Below are positions 8,284 to 17,609 of a stretch of 64,000 nt of DNA, piece by piece; within the stretch, counting starts at the first letter, position 1; each line of letters begins with the position of its first letter. The stretch is from Bacteroidales bacterium (GTDB lineage Bacteria; Bacteroidota; Bacteroidia; Bacteroidales; UBA932), in contig JAGABI010000067.1 in assembly GCA_017614715.1 (NCBI GenBank), positions 31,234 through 95,233 on the forward strand. The letters run 5' to 3'. The notes under the pieces are model-generated. The model was not told where the DNA came from. It searched no databases and saw nothing but the letters and a program-made list of their open reading frames with translations. Both the position numbers and the translations under genes were made by a program.

Positions 8284-9719
8284 TGGGCAAGCATCGCAAT
8301 CCATACCGCAATCTGGACTGGACGCTGATAGGGTGCTATCTGGCGCTGGTGTTCTTCGGCTGGATAAACATCTTCTCCGTGCTGCACGGCGACAGCGGCA
8401 ACATTTTCGATTTCAGCCAGAAATACGGCATGCACCTGATCTGGATATGCATTTCGCTCCTCACCGGCGTAGTGATAATCCGGTTGCTGCCGGCCAATTT
8501 GTGGCCCAGCGTGGCCTGGGTGGCGTATGGGGCTGTGATTCTGCTGCTGCTTGCAACACTGGTGCTGGGTGTGAGCAGCCACGGCTCCCAGAGCTGGATT
8601 TCGATAGGCAGCTTCCGGTTGCAGCCCGCCGAATTCTCCAAGATTACCACCGCCCTGGCACTATCTACGGTGATGAGCAAATACGGTTTCACCCTGAAGA
8701 GTGTACCAAGTATCTTCAAGATAGCGGGTCTGCTGCTGCTCCCGATGGCGCTGATTCTGCTGGAGAAGGAGACCGGCTCCGTACTGGTTTACGTGGGCTT
8801 CCTAATTGTCCTCTATCGTGAAGGGATGTCGGGATGGCTCATCACCATCGCCTTCCTGGTGGTACTGGAGTTCATACTCACCATTATCACCTCGCCATAC
8901 GTGGCTATGGTGGTGGCAATATGCATCTTCCTGCTGATATTCTTCTTCAAAAAAGAGAATTATCTGTTCGGCCTGATAGTGGTGACTCTTACGGCCGTGG
9001 CCCTGGCATTCCTGCCAAAGCTTTTCCAGATTGAAGCCATCGCCGCAATCAATCCCCTCCCCGTGGAGGCCTGGCTGGCAATAATCACCAGCGCCATAGC
9101 GGTGTTCTTCATTCTTCAGTTAATCATCCTCTCCCCAAGAAAGAAGTTTGAGCGCAACTCGCTTATCGTGCTGCTGTGCGGCATCCTGTTTATCCTGTCG
9201 GTACAGTTCTTTTACAACAACATCCTCCAGGATCACCAGCGCAACCGTATAGACGTGTTCCTGGGGCGGGTAGATGACCCTAAGGGCATCGGCTATAACC
9301 TGCACCAGTCCATGGTGGCCATCGGCTCGGGCGGATTTGCCGGCAAGGGCTTTATGAACGGCACCCAGACCAGTCTGGGATACGTGCCGGAGCAGGAGAC
9401 CGACTTTATCTTCTGCACCATTGGCGAAGAATGGGGCCTGCTGGGCGCCCTCTTTGTACTGGCACTCTACCTGACCATAATCAGCCGCACCATTATCCTG
9501 GCAGACAAGGCCAAGGACTCCTTTACCAGAATCTACGGCTACTGTGTGGCGATGTGCATATCCGTGCACGTAGTTATCAACATAGGTATGACCATCGGCC
9601 TGATGCCGGTGATTGGCATCCCGCTGCCGTTCCTCAGCTATGGCGGCAGTGCGCTGCTGGCCTTCACAATTATGCTGGCCATATTTATCAAACTGATATT
9701 CAACGAACAAAGAGCATAA
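8283..9719 (+). CDS. rodA: SEDS peptidoglycan glycosyltransferase RodA
   Basis: RodA polymerises glycan strands from lipid II in the elongasome, paired with the preceding PBP2. The product has about ten membrane segments and the SEDS blocks SIGSFRLQPAEFSKI, the loop IGYNLHQSMVAIGSGG, VPEQETDFIF and PLPFLSYGGSALL. At 478 aa it is about 100 residues longer than the E. coli protein; the extra length is extra hydrophobic sequence in the middle (about 190-310), as is common in Bacteroidales. Confidence 0.95.
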   Translation: MGKHRNPYRNLDWTLIGCYLALVFFGWINIFSVLHGDSGNIFDFSQKYGMHLIWICISLLTGVVIIRLLPANLWPSVAWVAYGAVILLLLATLVLGVSSHGSQSWISIGSFRLQPAEFSKITTALALSTVMSKYGFTLKSVPSIFKIAGLLLLPMALILLEKETGSVLVYVGFLIVLYREGMSGWLITIAFLVVLEFILTIITSPYVAMVVAICIFLLIFFFKKENYLFGLIVVTLTAVALAFLPKLFQIEAIAAINPLPVEAWLAIITSAIAVFFILQLIILSPRKKFERNSLIVLLCGILFILSVQFFYNNILQDHQRNRIDVFLGRVDDPKGIGYNLHQSMVAIGSGGFAGKGFMNGTQTSLGYVPEQETDFIFCTIGEEWGLLGALFVLALYLTIISRTIILADKAKDSFTRIYGYCVAMCISVHVVINIGMTIGLMPVIGIPLPFLSYGGSALLAFTIMLAIFIKLIFNEQRA

Positions 9720-9728
9720 ATACACATT

Positions 9729-12527
9729 ATGAATTTTGCAGAGAGACATATCGGCCCCAGGAACGGACAGGTAGAGCAGATGCTCCGCACCATAGGCGCA
9801 TCTTCCCTGGAAGAACTTTCGCAGCAGGCCATTCCGCACGACATTCTGCTGGAGAAGCCGCTGGAGCTTGATGCCCCCGTGGGAGAAGGGGAATACCTGG
9901 CACGTCTCAAACAGATTGCCGGCAAGAACAAAAGTTTCCGTTCGTTGATAGGGATGGGCTGGTACCGCACCGCGACCCCTGCCGTAATTGCCCGCAACAT
10001 CTTTGAGAACCCCTCCTGGTACACCTCTTACACCCCCTATCAGGCGGAGATTTCGCAGGGGAGGCTCGAGGCCCTGATGGTATTCCAGACCATGATTGCC
10101 TCCATGACCGGCCTGCCGCTGGCCAACTGCTCCATGCTGGACGATGCCACCGCCGCCGCGGAGGCGATGCGCATGATGTACAACCTGCGCAGCCGTGAGG
10201 CTGTTGCCGCCGGACGCAACCTGCTCTTTGTGGATGAGAATATATTCCCTAACGTCCTCTCGGTAATAAAAACCCGCGCCGAGGCGCTCGGAATCATAGT
10301 GGAAACGGGCGTTTTCAACACATATACTATCAAAGAGCGCTGCTTCGGGGCCATCCTGCAATACCCTGCCGCCAACGGCCAGGTGCGCGACTACGCCCCC
10401 TTCTGCGAGAAGGCACATGGACGGGGGATGCTGATAACGGCATACTGTGACCTGCTATCCCTGGCAATGTTCCGGGAGCCCGCCGCCTGGGGTGCCGACA
10501 TTGCCGTGGGGAGCGCCCAGCGTATGGGTCTGCCGATGGGCTTCGGAGGCCCCACCGCAGGGTTTATGGCGACCCGCGACGAATTCAAGAGGTCCCTGCC
10601 GGGACGCATCATAGGCGCCTCTAAAGACCGGCTGGGTAACACCGCATACCGACTGGCCCTGCAGACCCGCGAGCAGCACATCAAGCGCGAACGGGCAACA
10701 TCCAATATCTGCACCGCATCTGCACTTATGGCCATAATGACCGGCATGTTTGCCGTATGGCACGGCCCCGACGGCATCCGGCAGATTGCTGCAAGGACCC
10801 ACGGCTATGCCCGCCTGTTTGCCCGTGCACTGGAAAAAAACGGCTACAGGCTCGCCTGCCAGGATTATTTCGATACCCTGGAGGTACACGCTCCCAACGT
10901 GGACGCCATCCGCGCCCGTGCCCTGGAGAAGGGTTTCAACTTCTACTACCCCGACGACGAAACGGTACGCATCAGCTTTGACGAGCTCTCGTGCGACGCC
11001 GAGATTGCACAGATGTGCGAGATATTCCAGATAAAGACCGTCCCCGTGCCGGAAAGGGAGGAGACGCTGCTGCGCGAGAGCCCTTACCTCACAGAGGCGG
11101 TGTTCAACACATATCACAGCGAGACGGAGATGATGCGCTACATCAAATCGCTGGAGAGGCGCGACATATCCCTCACGCACTCCATGATTCCGCTGGGCAG
11201 CTGCACCATGAAACTAAATGCGGCGGTGGAGATGATGCCCCTCTCGTGGCGCGAATTTGCCGACGTGCACCCCTATGCCCCCAAAGATCAGATAGAGGGG
11301 ACCATGCAGATTATCGGCGAGGTGGAGCGCGACCTGGCAACAATCACCGGCTTTGACTCGTGCAGCCTGCAGCCCAACAGCGGCGCGGCCGGAGAATATG
11401 CCGGGCTTATCACCATACGCAACTATTTCAAAGCCACGGGTCAGCAGCAGCGCAGCGTCATGCTGATTCCCGCCAGCGCCCACGGCACCAACCCCGCCTC
11501 CGCCACTATGGCCGGCTTTGAACTGGACATAGTAGATTTTGACGACAAGGGCGACACCAGCGTAGAGCAGCTGGAAGCCAAGGCGGCGGCTGCGGGTGAC
11601 CGTCTCGCAGGCCTGATGATAACTTACCCTTCCACTAACGGCATTTTTGAAGAGAAGATACGCAAGATAGTAGAAATCATCCACCGCTACGGCGGACTGG
11701 TATATATGGACGGGGCCAACATGAACGCTCAGGTGGGGCTCACCTGCCCCGGCTTCATAGGCGCCGACATCTGCCATCTGAATCTTCACAAGACCTTTGC
11801 GATGCCTCACGGCGGTGGCGGTCCCGGAGTGGGTCCCATCTGCTGCACAAAGGCTCTCGCACCGTATCTTCCGGGGCATCCGGAGGTACCCGCCTGCGGC
11901 GGTCGCGGAATAAGCGCCGTGTCGGCCGCCCCCTACGGCAGTCCGCTCCTGCTGGTCATCACCCACGCTTACATCAAACTGCTGGGGGCAGAGGGGCTTC
12001 GCCTCGCTTCCCAGATGGCCATCCTCAATGCAAATTATCTCTCGGCAGCCCTGCAGCCGCAGTTCAGCACCCTTTACCATGGTGAGCGCGGACGCGTTGC
12101 CCACGAATGCATAATTGACCTGCGCCACTTCAAGGCAGAGTATGGGGTGGATGCTACCGATGTAGCCAAGCGTCTGATGGACTTTGGGTTCCACGCCCCC
12201 ACCCTCAGCTTCCCGGTACACGAAACGCTTATGATAGAGCCCACCGAGAGCGAACCGCTCTCTGACCTGGACCGCTTTGCAGAGGCTATGAAGTGCATCT
12301 TTGCAGAGTGCGAGGCCATCAAGGCCGGTAAGCTGGATGCTGCCGACAACCCCGTGAAAATGGCGCCGCACACAGCGGTGGAGTGCTGCAGCGACTCCTG
12401 GAGCCACCCCTATGGCAGGGAAGTTGCAGCTTTCCCCCTGGAATGGATTAAAGCGAACAAATTCTGGCCCGCCTCTGCCCGTGTGGACAACGGCTACGGC
12501 GACCGCAACCTGATAGCCACCCTATAG
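9729..12527 (+). CDS. gcvP: Glycine dehydrogenase (aminomethyl-transferring), P protein
   Basis: GcvP decarboxylates glycine with PLP and passes the aminomethyl group to the lipoyl H protein. This is the long single-chain form (932 aa, both halves fused). The PLP lysine is Lys688 in HLNLHKTFAMPHGGGGPG, and the block SCTMKLNAAVEM marks the second half. The early block GWYRTATPAVIARNIFENPSWYTSYTPYQAEISQGR is contiguous across about residues 77-112. Genes for GcvT and GcvH are not in the window, so the cleavage system is split. It lies 9 bp after rodA. Confidence 0.96.
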   Translation: MNFAERHIGPRNGQVEQMLRTIGASSLEELSQQAIPHDILLEKPLELDAPVGEGEYLARLKQIAGKNKSFRSLIGMGWYRTATPAVIARNIFENPSWYTSYTPYQAEISQGRLEALMVFQTMIASMTGLPLANCSMLDDATAAAEAMRMMYNLRSREAVAAGRNLLFVDENIFPNVLSVIKTRAEALGIIVETGVFNTYTIKERCFGAILQYPAANGQVRDYAPFCEKAHGRGMLITAYCDLLSLAMFREPAAWGADIAVGSAQRMGLPMGFGGPTAGFMATRDEFKRSLPGRIIGASKDRLGNTAYRLALQTREQHIKRERATSNICTASALMAIMTGMFAVWHGPDGIRQIAARTHGYARLFARALEKNGYRLACQDYFDTLEVHAPNVDAIRARALEKGFNFYYPDDETVRISFDELSCDAEIAQMCEIFQIKTVPVPEREETLLRESPYLTEAVFNTYHSETEMMRYIKSLERRDISLTHSMIPLGSCTMKLNAAVEMMPLSWREFADVHPYAPKDQIEGTMQIIGEVERDLATITGFDSCSLQPNSGAAGEYAGLITIRNYFKATGQQQRSVMLIPASAHGTNPASATMAGFELDIVDFDDKGDTSVEQLEAKAAAAGDRLAGLMITYPSTNGIFEEKIRKIVEIIHRYGGLVYMDGANMNAQVGLTCPGFIGADICHLNLHKTFAMPHGGGGPGVGPICCTKALAPYLPGHPEVPACGGRGISAVSAAPYGSPLLLVITHAYIKLLGAEGLRLASQMAILNANYLSAALQPQFSTLYHGERGRVAHECIIDLRHFKAEYGVDATDVAKRLMDFGFHAPTLSFPVHETLMIEPTESEPLSDLDRFAEAMKCIFAECEAIKAGKLDAADNPVKMAPHTAVECCSDSWSHPYGREVAAFPLEWIKANKFWPASARVDNGYGDRNLIATL

Positions 12528-12530
12528 CTT

Positions 12531-13463
12531 ATGTTCAACCTGTTATACGTAACATGGGACGTCAACCCTGTCCTGTTGCAGATAGGCCCCCTGGCCATAC
12601 GATACTATTCTTTACTGTTCATAGCCGGCTTCCCGTTCGGCTATTGGCTGTTTACCAAGTTCTACAAACGCGAAGGGAAGAATACCGACCTGCTTGAGCC
12701 GCTGCTGTATGCCCTGCTGATTGGCACCATCGTGGGCGCCCGCCTGGGACACTGCCTGTTTTACGAGCCGGAATATTACTTCAAAAACCCCGCTGAGATA
12801 ATCAAGGTGTGGCACGGAGGCCTTGCCAGCCACGGCGGCGCAATCGGCGTGCTGCTGGCCATCTTCTGGTATGTGGGCCGCTACGGCAAGAAGAATAACT
12901 TTGACACCATGTGGCTGCTGGACCGACTGGCCATAGCCATCTGCTTCGCAGGGTGCTGCATCCGCCTGGGCAACCTGTTCAACTCTGAGATATTCGGCGG
13001 TGCCACCACCCTCCCCTGGGGCTTCAAATTTGTCCGCTCCGCACAGTGGGTTGCAGAATATGGCCCCACAATTAATCCGCCGGACGGCGCAGCCTGCCAT
13101 CCCACCCAGATTTACGAGGCGCTCAGCTATCTGCTGCTGGGGCTCTGTCTCCTTTGGGCATACTGGAAAAAGGGAGAGAAAGTCTATAAAGGTACTTTGT
13201 TCGGCGTGTTCCTGATAGTATTGTTCGGGATGCGCTTCCTTATAGAGTTCATCAAAAACGACCAGGTAGATTTTGAGAGCGGAATGCTCTTGAATATGGG
13301 GCAGCTGCTCAGCATACCGTTTGTTGTGGCGGGTCTCGTGATACTTGTGCTGAGCCTCGTTAAGAAGCGCCCCATGCTGATGATTACTCCAAAGGAGGAA
13401 CCCAAGGAGAAAGGTCCCCGCATGTCTCACGCAAAGCGGATGGCCGCTGGAATGAAACAGTAG
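12531..13463 (+). CDS. lgt: Prolipoprotein diacylglyceryl transferase
   Basis: Lgt transfers diacylglycerol from phosphatidylglycerol to the lipobox cysteine in the inner membrane; many lipoproteins in this window depend on it. The 310-aa protein has about seven membrane segments and the signatures HGGLASHGGAIG and GCCIRLGNLFNSEIFG, the latter containing the conserved Arg and Asn-Glu. The C-terminus is a basic cytoplasmic tail. It is 3 bp after gcvP and last in the operon; the 146-bp repeat begins 16 bp later. Confidence 0.96.
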   Translation: MFNLLYVTWDVNPVLLQIGPLAIRYYSLLFIAGFPFGYWLFTKFYKREGKNTDLLEPLLYALLIGTIVGARLGHCLFYEPEYYFKNPAEIIKVWHGGLASHGGAIGVLLAIFWYVGRYGKKNNFDTMWLLDRLAIAICFAGCCIRLGNLFNSEIFGGATTLPWGFKFVRSAQWVAEYGPTINPPDGAACHPTQIYEALSYLLLGLCLLWAYWKKGEKVYKGTLFGVFLIVLFGMRFLIEFIKNDQVDFESGMLLNMGQLLSIPFVVAGLVILVLSLVKKRPMLMITPKEEPKEKGPRMSHAKRMAAGMKQ

Positions 13464-13479
13464 AATCTGTTTGCTAGTG

Positions 13480-13625
13480 ATTAACTTCTATCTTTATGGC
13501 TTGTTTTGGCGCTTTTATCAGCCTTCTTCAGTTACATAGGAACCCCTATGCGCCTTCATCAGGCCGTCAAAATCACTCAAAACAGCCTCATAAATCTTAT
13601 CGCAAACCACTAACAAACAGATTCT
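13480..13625 (+). repeat. 146-bp dispersed repeat, copy 1
   Basis: This fills almost the whole lgt to methyltransferase gap and ends directly before the ATG at 13627. It aligns without gaps to the reverse complement of 22059-22204 at 126 of 146 positions. The 42 central bases (13522-13563) are identical in both and contain a hairpin CATAGG-AACC-CCTATG flanked by the direct repeat CTTC(T/A)TCAG. Outer arms TGTTTTG and CAAAACA can pair. No TAnnTTTG element was seen. Confidence 0.8.
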
Positions 13626-13626
13626 T

Positions 13627-14538
13627 ATGATTCTTATAGAGAGTCCCTCACCCGCCTGGAAGGATTATGAACTGATAGACTGCGGCGACTTTTGCAAGCT
13701 GGAGCGGTTTGGCAAGTATGTCACAATCCGCCCCGAGCCCAAGGCGCTCTGGAAAAAGAGCATGTCCGATGACGAGTGGAACCGTCTGGCCCATACCCGG
13801 TTTATCCCGGGCGGCGGCTTCTCCACCGCCGGGCAGCAGGACAGCGGCTCCTGGAAAACCCTCAAACGGATGGAAGAGCAGTGGCCGGTAACATATCAGC
13901 CGCTGGGCCTCACGCTCCGGATGGGCATGACCTCCTTCAAACACGTGGGTGTGTTCCCCGAGCAAGCCCCCAACTGGGAGTTCATCTATGAGAATACATC
14001 GCGCCTTGTTGCCAATTCAGGCGGCAAGCCGGTCAAAGTTTTGAATCTGTTCGCTTATACCGGCGGCGCCTCGCTGGCAGCCCGCAAGGCGGGGGCGGAT
14101 GTCACCCACCTCGACTCCGTGAAGCAGGTCGTAACCTGGGCCCGCCAGAACATGGAGCTCAGCCGCATGGATTCCATCCGCTGGGTAGTGGAAGACGCCC
14201 TCAAGTTTGTCCGTCGCGAGGCGCGTCGCGGCAATAAATATCAGGGGATTATGCTGGACCCTCCCGCCTACGGCCACGGCCCCGACGGCGAGAAGTGGAA
14301 ACTGGACGATTGCCTCTACGAGATGCTCTGCCTGGTGGGAGAAATCCTTGCCCCTAAAGAGAGTTTCCTGATACTTAACCTGTACGCCAACGGCTACTCC
14401 TCCCTGCTGTCGGAGACGGCCGTTCGCAGCGCCCTCAACCCGGGCAAAGGAGCCGACGTGGACAGCGGCGAACTGGTCTTGACCGACCGTTTTGGCAAGA
14501 TATTGCCACTAAGCGTGTTCACGCGGGTGAGATTGTAG
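13627..14538 (+). CDS. Class I SAM-dependent RNA methyltransferase, RlmI/RlmK-like
   Basis: The 303-aa product matches the C-terminal catalytic part of the RlmI/RlmK (Methyltrans_SAM) family of 23S rRNA methyltransferases. The SAM-binding motif I region is LNLFAYTGGASLAARKAGA, motif II holds the acidic residue in THLDSVKQV, and the catalytic motif is IMLDPPAYGHGP. The N-terminal PUA domain of classical RlmI is absent. The first residues follow the end of the 146-bp repeat at once. The exact RNA target cannot be told from the sequence. Confidence 0.8.
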   Translation: MILIESPSPAWKDYELIDCGDFCKLERFGKYVTIRPEPKALWKKSMSDDEWNRLAHTRFIPGGGFSTAGQQDSGSWKTLKRMEEQWPVTYQPLGLTLRMGMTSFKHVGVFPEQAPNWEFIYENTSRLVANSGGKPVKVLNLFAYTGGASLAARKAGADVTHLDSVKQVVTWARQNMELSRMDSIRWVVEDALKFVRREARRGNKYQGIMLDPPAYGHGPDGEKWKLDDCLYEMLCLVGEILAPKESFLILNLYANGYSSLLSETAVRSALNPGKGADVDSGELVLTDRFGKILPLSVFTRVRL

Positions 14539-14557
14539 GATAAACAGAAATATTTAT

Positions 14558-14565
14558 TACTTTTG
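14558..14565 (+). promoter_or_regulatory. -7 promoter element of pgk
   Basis: TACTTTTG fits TAnnTTTG and lies 42 nt before the pgk start in the only gap (69 bp) between pgk and the upstream gene. A TTG at 14533-14535 is suitably placed for a -33 element. Confidence 0.6.
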
Positions 14566-14607
14566 CGCTCCATACCTTCTGGTCAGAAATTATTAACCTA
14601 ACATATC

Positions 14608-15858
14608 ATGCAAAACATTTCAAACTACGATTTCTCCGGCAAAAGAGCCATCGTGAGAGTTGACTTCAATGTTCCTTTGAACGAAAAATTCGAAATCACC
14701 GACGACACCCGCATCCGTGCGGCTATCCCTACCCTCAAGAAGGTTCTTGAGAAGGGTGGATCCCTGATTATCATGTCCCATCTGGGCCGTCCCAAGGGTG
14801 TTGAAGCCAAGTATTCCCTCAAGCACATTATCTCTGCCGTAGAGGCAAAGCTCGGCGCCAAGATCCAGTTTGCAGATGATTGTATGAAAGCCGATGCACA
14901 GGCCGCAGCCCTCAAGCCGGGCGACGTGCTGCTGCTCGAAAACCTCCGCTTCTATGCAGAGGAAGAGGGTAAGCCCAGAGGTCTCGCTGCTGACGCTTCC
15001 GATGAAGAGAAGAAAGCTGCAAAGGCTGTCGTCAAGGCCAGCCAGAAAGAGTTCGTGAAGAAGCTCGCTTCTTACGCAGACTGCTATATCAACGATGCAT
15101 TCGGCACCGCACACCGCGCACACGCTTCCACAGCCCTCATCGCAGAGTACTTCCCCAACGACAAGATGTTCGGTTATGTGATGGAAGGTGAAATCAAGGC
15201 CATCAACACCGTTCTGGAGTCTCCTCAGCGCCCGCTCACAGCAATCATCGGCGGCAGCAAGGTATCTTCCAAGATTGGCATCATCTCCCACCTGCTTGAC
15301 CTGGTGGACAACCTGGTTATCGGCGGCGGTATGGTTTACACCTTCAAGAAGGCTCTCGGCGGCAAGGTCGGCAAATCTCTCTGCGAAGATGACCAGCAGG
15401 ATGTGGCACTCAACGTGCTCTCCGAGGCAAAGAAAAAAGGCGTCAAGGTTTACCTCTCCGACACTGTAGTGGCAGCTGACGATTTCAGCAACGATGCCAA
15501 AACGATAATCTGCCCCTCCGACAATATTCCCGATGATTACGAGGGTGTAGATGCAGCTCCCGAATCCGTAGAAAAGTTCCGCGAAGTTATTCTCGCCTCC
15601 AAGACCATCCTCTGGAACGGCCCCGTGGGCGTATTTGAGATGCCCAACTTTGCAAAGGGCACCAACGCAATCGCCCAAACCCTCAAAGAGGCCACCGACA
15701 AGGGTGCGTTCACCCTGGTAGGCGGCGGCGACAGCGTTGCAGCAGTCACCCAGATGGGTTATGCCGACAAGGTCAGCTACGTCTCCACCGGCGGCGGCGC
15801 AATGCTCGAATATCTGGAAGGCAAAGTCCTCCCCGGCATCGCAGCAATCCAGGGCTAA
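14608..15858 (+). CDS. pgk: Phosphoglycerate kinase
   Basis: Pgk makes ATP from 1,3-bisphosphoglycerate in glycolysis. The 416-aa protein shows the N-terminal substrate-binding block [10 protein letters not shown], the segment [13 protein letters not shown] [16 protein letters not shown], basic-patch residues in [14 protein letters not shown], the hinge/nucleotide block [10 protein letters not shown], and the C-terminal signature [10 protein letters not shown] followed by [14 protein letters not shown]. Length is normal (about 395-420). Codon use is strongly biased, as expected for a highly expressed gene. A bidirectional hairpin terminator follows. Confidence 0.97.
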   Translation: MQNISNYDFSGKRAIVRVDFNVPLNEKFEITDDTRIRAAIPTLKKVLEKGGSLIIMSHLGRPKGVEAKYSLKHIISAVEAKLGAKIQFADDCMKADAQAAALKPGDVLLLENLRFYAEEEGKPRGLAADASDEEKKAAKAVVKASQKEFVKKLASYADCYINDAFGTAHRAHASTALIAEYFPNDKMFGYVMEGEIKAINTVLESPQRPLTAIIGGSKVSSKIGIISHLLDLVDNLVIGGGMVYTFKKALGGKVGKSLCEDDQQDVALNVLSEAKKKGVKVYLSDTVVAADDFSNDAKTIICPSDNIPDDYEGVDAAPESVEKFREVILASKTILWNGPVGVFEMPNFAKGTNAIAQTLKEATDKGAFTLVGGGDSVAAVTQMGYADKVSYVSTGGGAMLEYLEGKVLPGIAAIQG

Positions 15859-15880
15859 AACCCCTTTTGCCCAAGAGCCA

Positions 15881-15914
15881 AAAGAGGCCGACTCTCCACT
15901 GAGCCGGCCTCTTT
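15881..15914. terminator. Bidirectional terminator between pgk and the sugar operon
   Basis: A perfect 10-bp stem (AAAGAGGCCG at 15881-15890 with CGGCCTCTTT at 15905-15914) has A/T ends on both sides. It lies 22 bp after pgk and 20 bp beyond the last gene of the convergent sugar operon, so it can end both transcripts. Confidence 0.75.
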
Positions 15915-15934
15915 GGTATAATAATGTATCGGAA

Positions 15935-16804
15935 TTACTCCGGGCGCATGGTTTTGACGTAGGCGCAGGAGCGGGCGACGCTCTCGTAGGGGTCGCTCCC
16001 CTCGGGGAAACCTTCCTGCTCCACAACCTGGTATTTCATACCGGCGAGGGATGCATACTTGTAAATTGTGGGGAAATCAACTATGCCGGTATCGGGGTCA
16101 CCTACCTCAACTTCGTCCTTTACGTGCCACATGTAGAAGCGGCCGGGGTTGGCCTTGAACAGCTCCACAATATCGGCGCCGCCCACGGTAGCCCAATAGA
16201 GATCTATCTCAAAGAAGACCTTGTCGGGATCGGTATTGGCCAGAAGGAAATCGTACCAGCTGATTTCTGAGCCATCTTCCTGCGTATATTTGAACTTGAA
16301 CTCGTTGTCGTGGTTGTGATAACCGAACTTGAGCCCCTGCCCGTTACACATCTCACCTACCTTATTATAGAGTTCGCAGTAGCGCGCCAGGGTCTGGAGA
16401 GAATCGCAAGCCATGGCGGGAGCCACAATCGCGATGCAGCCGGCTGCGGCATGGTGCTCGATTGCACGGCGCCACCATGCAACGCAATCTTCCATAGGCG
16501 TGCAATCGGGGTTTGGACCGTTGGTGTGAGAAGAGAGCACCTGCAGGCCGTTTGCCTCGCAGAGCGCTTTGAACTCCTCAGGTGTACGGCCGTAGAACAG
16601 CCCTGCTTCATCGTTGTAATTAGCCATCTCCACAAAGGAGTAGCCGGCCTCTGCAATCTTGGCCAGGCCATCTTCCAGCGGGTTCAGGGAGGACCTTACA
16701 GAATACATCTGAAGGCCTATAAAATCGTTGGCGCTCTTCTCTTTGCAGCCATAAGCCGCAAAGAGCGAGAGCGTCAAAACGATTGCCGTGAAAAACCTTT
16801 TCAT
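15935..16804 (-). CDS. Sugar isomerase/epimerase-like TIM-barrel lipoprotein
   Basis: The 289-aa product belongs to the xylose-isomerase-like TIM-barrel (AP endonuclease 2) superfamily. A lipoprotein signal occupies the first 20 residues (LFAAYGC), so it works outside the cytoplasm. Likely metal ligands are in VEMANYN, GYHNHDNEF, FEIDLYW and WHVKDE. Cytosolic relatives isomerise sugars; envelope relatives next to DUF1080 and Gfo/Idh genes act on 3-keto-glycosides or their enediol products. It is the last gene of the five-gene operon, 17 bp after the small DUF1080 gene. The exact reaction is inferred. Confidence 0.8.
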   Translation of the reverse strand: MKRFFTAIVLTLSLFAAYGCKEKSANDFIGLQMYSVRSSLNPLEDGLAKIAEAGYSFVEMANYNDEAGLFYGRTPEEFKALCEANGLQVLSSHTNGPNPDCTPMEDCVAWWRRAIEHHAAAGCIAIVAPAMACDSLQTLARYCELYNKVGEMCNGQGLKFGYHNHDNEFKFKYTQEDGSEISWYDFLLANTDPDKVFFEIDLYWATVGGADIVELFKANPGRFYMWHVKDEVEVGDPDTGIVDFPTIYKYASLAGMKYQVVEQEGFPEGSDPYESVARSCAYVKTMRPE

Positions 16805-16821
16805 GGCAACTATGTCAGGGA

Positions 16822-17586
16822 TTAGAGCTCCTTAACCTTCAGGTTGCGATACCAAACGGTGTCACCATGGTCCTGGAGACCGATGTAACCCTCGTGGTTC
16901 TCGCCACCTACGTTGAGGATGTACTGATAAGACTCAGGCATGTTGGCCTCGGAGAACTTGCTGTTGTTGATTTGCTCCTCCCACTTCGGGGTCCAGAGGT
17001 GATATTCAACTACAGGCTCGCCGTTCTGGTAGTGAACAACAGTACCTTCGTAAACCATTATCTTGGCGGTATTCCACTCACCTGCAGGCTTGGCGTTCTG
17101 CGGATTTGCAGGGATGATGTCATACAGCGAAGCGCTCTGGCGGTTGCCGTCGCGACCAAGCTTAGCGTCAGGGTGACGCTCGTTGTCAAGAATCTGGTAC
17201 TCAGGGCAGGTCTGGAAGATAGAGAGACCGGGAACCTCCTGTGCGAGGTAGAAGACGCCGGAGTTTGCACCCTCGGAAACCTTCCACTCAAAGGTGAACT
17301 CAAAGTTTTTGAACTTGGTGGTGTAGATGATGTCACCGCCGTCAACTGCGCCAGCCTCACCGCGGCCGCTGCCGTTGATCTTTATGCAACCGTCCTCGAT
17401 GGTCCATGCACCGGGAACGTGGTCGGTGTTATAACCGCGCCAGCCTTCAAAAGTCTCGCCGTCGAAGATAGCCACTGCGTCGTCTGCAGCTGCATCTGCT
17501 GCGGCAGCAGCTTTCTTTTTGTTCTTGCAGGCGCCAAGAGAGAGCACCATAAGGCAGAGAACTGCCAATGCAAATATTTTCTTCAT
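16822..17586 (-). CDS. DUF1080 (3-keto-disaccharide hydrolase family) lipoprotein
   Basis: A single DUF1080 domain (laminin-G-like beta sandwich) fills residues about 40-254 after a lipobox signal (VLSLGAC). Family blocks are FDGETFEGWRGY, FEFTFEWKVSEGANSGVFYL, ECPEYQILDNERH-like CPEYQILDNERHPDAK and GEWNTAKIMV, ending IGLQDHGDTVWYRNLKVKEL. Proteins of this family cleave 3-keto-glycosides. An Ala/Lys-rich linker follows the lipid anchor. It is fourth in the operon, between the oxidoreductase and the TIM-barrel gene. Confidence 0.87.
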   Translation of the reverse strand: MKKIFALAVLCLMVLSLGACKNKKKAAAAADAAADDAVAIFDGETFEGWRGYNTDHVPGAWTIEDGCIKINGSGRGEAGAVDGGDIIYTTKFKNFEFTFEWKVSEGANSGVFYLAQEVPGLSIFQTCPEYQILDNERHPDAKLGRDGNRQSASLYDIIPANPQNAKPAGEWNTAKIMVYEGTVVHYQNGEPVVEYHLWTPKWEEQINNSKFSEANMPESYQYILNVGGENHEGYIGLQDHGDTVWYRNLKVKEL

Positions 17587-17609
17587 AATTCTGTTATAAT
17601 AGTTATAGT

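Noticed and set aside
9729..12527. Possible frameshift or split in gcvP
   Set aside because: The frame is continuous for 932 codons, and motifs of both halves are in order; only gcvT and gcvH are absent from the window.
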